From IMG/VR virus record IMGVR_UViG_3300044732_001817, positions 1 to 43,381 of that record: a DNA stretch of 43,381 nt; one strand, given 5' to 3'. The translations under genes were made by a program, and so were the position numbers. Origin of the DNA: a virus. The stretch's first letter is position 1, and every line of letters starts with the position of its first letter. This document shows, one piece after another, positions 38,804 through 43,381 of this stretch. The notes beneath the pieces were generated by a model. It did not search any database and was not told where the DNA came from. It saw only the letters and a program-made list of their open reading frames with translations.

Positions 38804-41800
38804 TTATATGAAGTTACCTGTTGCGATAGCTCCAGTTTTTAGAATTGTTGTTCTGTGTACTAGAATACCCATTCCTCTAACAGGTTCGATGTAAGTATCT
38901 AAGATACCAATATTAGAATCAATTACCTCGTTAGTGTTATTAGTACTATCCATGATGTTTTGGAAGTCGAATACACCTCCATCAGAAAGAATCTGAGTTA
39001 AGAAGTTATCTGCCAAAGTTTTAATTTCTAAACGATTTTGAGCAGTATTGAATTCCCAACGGTAATTTTTAAGAATAGCTTCAATTCCATCTTGAATGTA
39101 AATTAATAACTCTCTAACGTGAATTTGAGAAAGAGCAGATTTTACATTTTGTTGAGCAGTTTGGTTAGCATTAATAACTAGTCCAAATCCACGTTTGTTC
39201 AAGATTGCATTGTAACCAAATGGTTCGATGAAGTCTAGATCTGTACGATCGAATGCATATTCAACTCCAACAATACCTTGACCTGTAACGATACCTCTAC
39301 GAGGACCAGCTACAATCGAATAAGGAAGAGCTAAATTATATTTGTCGATATACAAGTTAGATATCTGAGCAGCAGGTGGAATTGACATATTTCTTCCAGC
39401 CTCTCTTATAATTAAGTTAGGACCGTAGAATGCTGAGTAGTTAGCTCCATCTGCAATACCAGGAAGTGTAAACACATTTGATGGGTTAAGATCAAGATTA
39501 CCTCCAGTTGCAATATACTTAGGATCAAAAGATGATGTAGAATCAAATTTGAATAGAGGGTTAACTGAATCTCTGAATTCTTTCACCGATGGCATATTAC
39601 AAATTGCTAAAGAAGACATTTGTCGTTTAGCCAAACGAGTTAGACGAATTTTTGAAGCAGGCTCGATTCCACCTTCGAACGAATCGACGATGTAACGATA
39701 TGTGATAACATCTCTATCAGTTAATGTAGCTGCAATGTTTGTATCATACATTACGTCTAGAATTTCATTTTGACGAGTTAACGTTCCATCAGGAACTTGA
39801 GCAGCTCTTAAAGTATATCCAGAAAGTGCATGAATATGGTAATGATTAACGAAGTTTTCTACTGCTTTATATCTTTCGATTTCGTATTTAGCAGTTAAAG
39901 AATTGAATCTTAGGAAGATAGGATCGTTAGTAATTACTTTGATTTTTTTGTAATCAACCGATGTAGGATCTTTAATCTCAGAAACCGTAATGATTTTAGT
40001 TAAACGAGATTTTCCAGTTACAGGAGATGTTTCAGTAGCAGCTCCGGTTCCTCCAAAGTTCATTACTAAATAATCACCAACTGCAATTTTACCATTGTAA
40101 TCTCCGTTTGTATTGTCTAACCAAATCGTAGTTACTGGATCTGTATAAGAACCATAAACCTCAAGAGATTCATTGATAGCTCCGGTAAATGTATTAACCG
40201 TATAAGTAGGTTGAATTGCGATTGGAACAGGTAAAGTTAAAGCCTCATCAGAATAAGCATTAACCACTACGTAATTAATTACTGATGAGAAGATTGGAGC
40301 TTCGGCTCCAAATACGTTTTCATTTGAACATATAGTTCCAATAGCGGTTGTATCGAAATTAGTTTCGTTGAATCTAGAGAATTCAGCATAAGCAAAAGCA
40401 GTTCCTCCAATAGTAATTCTATCTGCATCAGTAATGATACCTGAAAGATTATCTTGGTACATATCAGATTCAACTAGTGCGAATACATCGGTTGCATCTC
40501 CAAAAGTATGAACTAATGAAGGGATGATAGGTAAAGAAGCAGTTCCGGTAAGTGGACCAGAAACTCCAGATTCGATTACATAGAAGCTAGAAGAAGTTGC
40601 CGTAGGACCAGTAACTCCTGTATCTGCTTTAAGAGATATTTTAAGAGTTAACGTATCTAAAGCTTCATCATATTTTTCAGAATTAACTTTTACGAAATTA
40701 GCGTATTGAGCCATTCCTACAGTTTCTGCTTTGATGAAAGTTTTGTTAGGAGCAACAGAATTTCTGAAGTCTAAGAAAGATTGTGCACTTGGGAATGCAC
40801 ATGTGTAATTTGCTGGTAGTGTAGCAGCAGGACCGTAGATAGTAATTGTATCATAATATCCAGATCCAGGAGCATAACCGGTAGCTCCGATTAATCCGGA
40901 AGAAGCAGTAACTAATGCATTAGCACCAGTTTGTCCAGCAGTTGCAGCGATAACTAAAGAAGTTACTCCTTTAACGGTTGCATATGGTAATGAATCTACG
41001 ATAGGACCATAATAAGAAAGGTAATCTAAAGTTGTAGGAGCTTCACTTTCTAATGTGTGACCTACAAGGTCAATTAAATCTCCTGAAATTTCTCCAGGTT
41101 CGTCATCTAATTTATCGTTATCGAATCCTAAAAGTAAACCGGTTTTTGAAGTTTCTAGATTAACTAGATCTTCGATATACAAATTAGATCCGTTTTTATC
41201 TTGGAATTCCGGAAGTAAAGCTCCAGTATAAACTCCTAATACATTAACAGTATCAAGGTTTAAGAATGATTCAAGACCGTCTCTTTCAAAACCGTATTGA
41301 TCTACGTAAGTCTTTTTAAGACCTTGTGCATCGAAATAAGGTCCAAATACAGGATCTATTGCAAGTACTGTGTAATTAGAAAAATCTCCTTCTACGATGA
41401 TTAAATCGATCATATAATCACTAATATAATCATTTTCGTTCATGTATTCTGGGATTTGTCCAACTGCAAACCATTCTTTTGCAAGTATATTAAATCCTAG
41501 AATGTCAGATTTTCTTGCAATTACAGAAATAGTTTTTCTACCAACGTTAGCAACGTTAAGTAAACGTTGTTTAGTAACTGATTGAGAAGATCCGTTATTT
41601 GCATAATCAACTAAAGCATTAGGATCGACAAACCAGAATTTATCTTGGTTAAAGAAACTAGAAACTGGAGAAGATACAGTTGGTGAGTTAGTCATTGATG
41701 CAGAAGTCGAGATAGACTTAAATTGTGATTTGTCTGCATCTGTTAAATTAAGAAGGTTCAATACAATAACCGGACCTCTATCTAGACATGTAAGAACGGT

Positions 41801-42031
41801 TCTATGAAAATAAGATCCTTTTCTTTCAAGCGCGGTATCAATATCACCAAAAACTGTTCTAAAGAAAGTTGAATCCTGAACGAATACTGGAGTATTGAAA
41901 GGACCTTTCTTAGAGAATCCGATGATTAATCGAATAGTCTCAGAAGGGATACTGATAATTTGGCTCTTATCAAATTCTAGACGATATACGCCAGATGACT
42001 TGAATTGTTGTAAACTTGGTGAAAGTGCCAT
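38804..42031 (-). CDS. Tail sheath protein (gp18-like), oversized
   Basis: 1075 residues compared with 659 for T4 gp18. It forms the contractile sheath around the tube. The N-terminal part (SPSLQQFKSSGVYRLEF) and the C-terminal segment (FLTQILSDGGVFDFQNIMD, GMGILVHRTTILKTGAI) are in the usual places of the conserved core; the middle (residues about 130-770) appears to contain additional domains. The start MALSPSLQQF is preceded by an A/T-rich leader and is 51 bases after the terminase stop. Confidence 0.93.
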   Translation of the reverse strand: MALSPSLQQFKSSGVYRLEFDKSQIISIPSETIRLIIGFSKKGPFNTPVFVQDSTFFRTVFGDIDTALERKGSYFHRTVLTCLDRGPVIVLNLLNLTDADKSQFKSISTSASMTNSPTVSSPVSSFFNQDKFWFVDPNALVDYANNGSSQSVTKQRLLNVANVGRKTISVIARKSDILGFNILAKEWFAVGQIPEYMNENDYISDYMIDLIIVEGDFSNYTVLAIDPVFGPYFDAQGLKKTYVDQYGFERDGLESFLNLDTVNVLGVYTGALLPEFQDKNGSNLYIEDLVNLETSKTGLLLGFDNDKLDDEPGEISGDLIDLVGHTLESEAPTTLDYLSYYGPIVDSLPYATVKGVTSLVIAATAGQTGANALVTASSGLIGATGYAPGSGYYDTITIYGPAATLPANYTCAFPSAQSFLDFRNSVAPNKTFIKAETVGMAQYANFVKVNSEKYDEALDTLTLKISLKADTGVTGPTATSSSFYVIESGVSGPLTGTASLPIIPSLVHTFGDATDVFALVESDMYQDNLSGIITDADRITIGGTAFAYAEFSRFNETNFDTTAIGTICSNENVFGAEAPIFSSVINYVVVNAYSDEALTLPVPIAIQPTYTVNTFTGAINESLEVYGSYTDPVTTIWLDNTNGDYNGKIAVGDYLVMNFGGTGAATETSPVTGKSRLTKIITVSEIKDPTSVDYKKIKVITNDPIFLRFNSLTAKYEIERYKAVENFVNHYHIHALSGYTLRAAQVPDGTLTRQNEILDVMYDTNIAATLTDRDVITYRYIVDSFEGGIEPASKIRLTRLAKRQMSSLAICNMPSVKEFRDSVNPLFKFDSTSSFDPKYIATGGNLDLNPSNVFTLPGIADGANYSAFYGPNLIIREAGRNMSIPPAAQISNLYIDKYNLALPYSIVAGPRRGIVTGQGIVGVEYAFDRTDLDFIEPFGYNAILNKRGFGLVINANQTAQQNVKSALSQIHVRELLIYIQDGIEAILKNYRWEFNTAQNRLEIKTLADNFLTQILSDGGVFDFQNIMDSTNNTNEVIDSNIGILDTYIEPVRGMGILVHRTTILKTGAIATGNFI

Positions 42032-42082
42032 TTGTTATACTATTTTTTTAGGTATATATCTTCGTTCCGAAATTATTTTAGA

Positions 42083-43381
42083 TTAGAAGAAATCATAGTT
42101 TCCATCATCCCTATCTGTGCTTTCTAACACTTCGTCGATGGCTTTTTGGTAAAGAGGATCAATAAAATCATAATACTCTTCAATAATTTCCATAAAATCT
42201 AACGTATCAAAGAATGAAGAACTGTTGATTATAGTCATCATAATATCGTCGTTTCCTGTCTGTGCTGAATAGGTTCCATTAGGATTTCTTGAGAATAGCT
42301 CGGCTTCTTGTATAGATCGTTTCTCTTTAACGATTATTCTTCCTTGAGATATTAACTTTTTAGCTTTCTCGCAATAAAGCTTTTTGGAATCTTTTTGAAT
42401 TCGCAATCCAGGATTCTTGGTTTTAGCACCAACTCTGTGATAGTATCTAACAATAACTTCTTCATCGAAATCATTGCTTGACGGATATAAAGTGACCATG
42501 TTTTTTAGAAGATGAGATCCGTATGTATTGTATTCAACAATCAATCGAAGGTTTTCTTGATTAAAAACATCAACTGTTAACGAATAAAGTATTTTAGAAA
42601 CATCATCTATGTTATGTAAATTAGAACGGAATATGCCAACTTGTTCAATTCCGAAAAAATCAGATATTGAGCTCGGAGAGGTTACTTTTTTGATTTCATC
42701 TTCTGATAGGCAATTCACTTGGAATATATTGAAAACCGTATAATCTCGTCCGATACCTTCGGAAAGATCTATTGTCATTACAAAGAAATTTTCTTCGTTG
42801 TTGATATCAGCAATATCAAATTCAGGATCCCATCGTAAACCAGAATAGTCAATACAAATATCATCTAGTGGATCGATTTCTCTAAATTCAAAATCTCTTT
42901 CAAATCTCTTAAGTCTTAGTAACTCTTCTGATGAAAGGAGCAACGAAGATGATGATAAGAATTGACATCCGTATTGTTGATTGAAGGCTTCTTCTGATCC
43001 TAAATTGGCTATCTCTCGAGCCTTCCAATCTTCATCTCTTCCGGGAACTTCCCACCAATCTACTCGGATTGCAGTGTACTCATTCATATTACTTATAGCT
43101 CCTTCATACAAATCATGGAATAGGTCATATCCATTAGGTGTACTTGTTATGATAACTCGAGAGATCGTAGATGATGAAAGCGTAGGATAAACGTTCTCAT
43201 AAAAAGGACGCTTAATACTTTCCATAATATGAGCAAACTCATCCAGGAATAATACGTGAATGGTAAAACCGATACCTCCAGTCTTGGTTGTGTTTTGACC
43301 AATGATTCGACATTTATTATCGAACATCATAGTCATAACGTCTTTCTTAATTACGCCTGGCTTAAGAAAGAATGGAAGACC
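42083..43381 (-). CDS. Large terminase subunit (gp17-like), 5' part missing
   Basis: The frame is open to the right edge, giving 432 codons; the ATG at 43336 is internal, and in-frame codons upstream read GLPFFLKPGVIKKDV, matching the T4 gp17 region before Walker B. VLFLDEFAHI is Walker B, ITSTPNGYDLFHDL is the coupling motif (III), and the nuclease domain shows MTIDLSEGIGRDYTVF (first Asp), LIVEYNTYG (Asn/Glu in place of the usual second site) and GNDDIMMTI (final Asp). Packages DNA into the prohead and cuts it. Walker A is beyond the window. Confidence 0.96.
   Translation of the reverse strand, partial: GLPFFLKPGVIKKDVMTMMFDNKCRIIGQNTTKTGGIGFTIHVLFLDEFAHIMESIKRPFYENVYPTLSSSTISRVIITSTPNGYDLFHDLYEGAISNMNEYTAIRVDWWEVPGRDEDWKAREIANLGSEEAFNQQYGCQFLSSSSLLLSSEELLRLKRFERDFEFREIDPLDDICIDYSGLRWDPEFDIADINNEENFFVMTIDLSEGIGRDYTVFNIFQVNCLSEDEIKKVTSPSSISDFFGIEQVGIFRSNLHNIDDVSKILYSLTVDVFNQENLRLIVEYNTYGSHLLKNMVTLYPSSNDFDEEVIVRYYHRVGAKTKNPGLRIQKDSKKLYCEKAKKLISQGRIIVKEKRSIQEAELFSRNPNGTYSAQTGNDDIMMTIINSSSFFDTLDFMEIIEEYYDFIDPLYQKAIDEVLESTDRDDGNYDFF

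Overview
This window is part of the genome of a large, contractile-tailed (T4-like) phage. Gene products recognisable as T4-type are the large terminase (cut by the right edge), the tail sheath, the tail tube, a gp26-like tail/baseplate assembly protein directly upstream of a 1694-residue tape measure, and a two-subunit type II topoisomerase. The host is probably a member of the Bacteroidota (Flavobacteriia-like). This is inference from the AT-rich DNA, starts preceded by A/T-rich leaders rather than strong Shine-Dalgarno sites, and a lipoprotein whose lipobox ends in Ser-Cys-Gly. No rRNA, tRNA, CRISPR array, insertion sequence or integrase was seen. Every credible gene is on the minus strand, so transcription runs from the right edge to the left edge.

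Layout in transcription order. (1) 43.4-38.1 kb: terminase, sheath, tube, then a hairpin-rich gap with two terminators. (2) 38-30.9 kb: sugar aminotransferase, SAM methyltransferase, the topoisomerase subunits with a 30-codon gene between them, an acyltransferase and a glycosyltransferase. (3) 30.7-24.1 kb: a ribbon-helix-helix-like protein, the gp26-like protein, an overlapping small reading frame and the tape measure. (4) 24.1-19.1 kb: PhoH ATPase, a degenerate metallophosphoesterase, the head part of a CCA-adding enzyme, a lipoprotein, a P-loop kinase-like protein, small unknown genes and an ECF-type sigma factor. (5) 19.1-12.8 kb: RmlB and a run of glycosyltransferases and methyltransferases, with a PD-(D/E)XK nuclease. 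(6) 12.7-5.4 kb: unknown genes, a nucleotide-sugar epimerase, a vWA protein, thymidylate synthase, an ABC-exporter membrane half without ATPase, an RmlC-like epimerase, thioredoxin and a UDP-sugar dehydrogenase. (7) 5.4 kb-1: cupin, MazG, Smr, a membrane protein, a collagen-like protein and a second glycosyltransferase cut by the left edge.

Three themes stand out. First, a very large carbohydrate repertoire (nucleotide-sugar enzymes, at least five glycosyltransferases, several small-molecule methyltransferases, an aminotransferase and an acyltransferase) could make and attach a modified deoxy or amino sugar to the virion or the host surface. Second, a phage sigma factor lies downstream of a repeated intergenic cassette (palindrome GTTATTAAC about 60 nt upstream of a TATTTTTATA core) that recurs before several operons and suggests a phage regulon. 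Third, there are several molecular oddities: a candidate +1 ribosomal frameshift (CTT TAA) just before the tape measure, an S74-like chaperone domain at the end of the tape measure, and two enzymes with leaders resembling T4 capsid-targeting sequences. All functions are inferred from motifs read by eye; no database search was possible.
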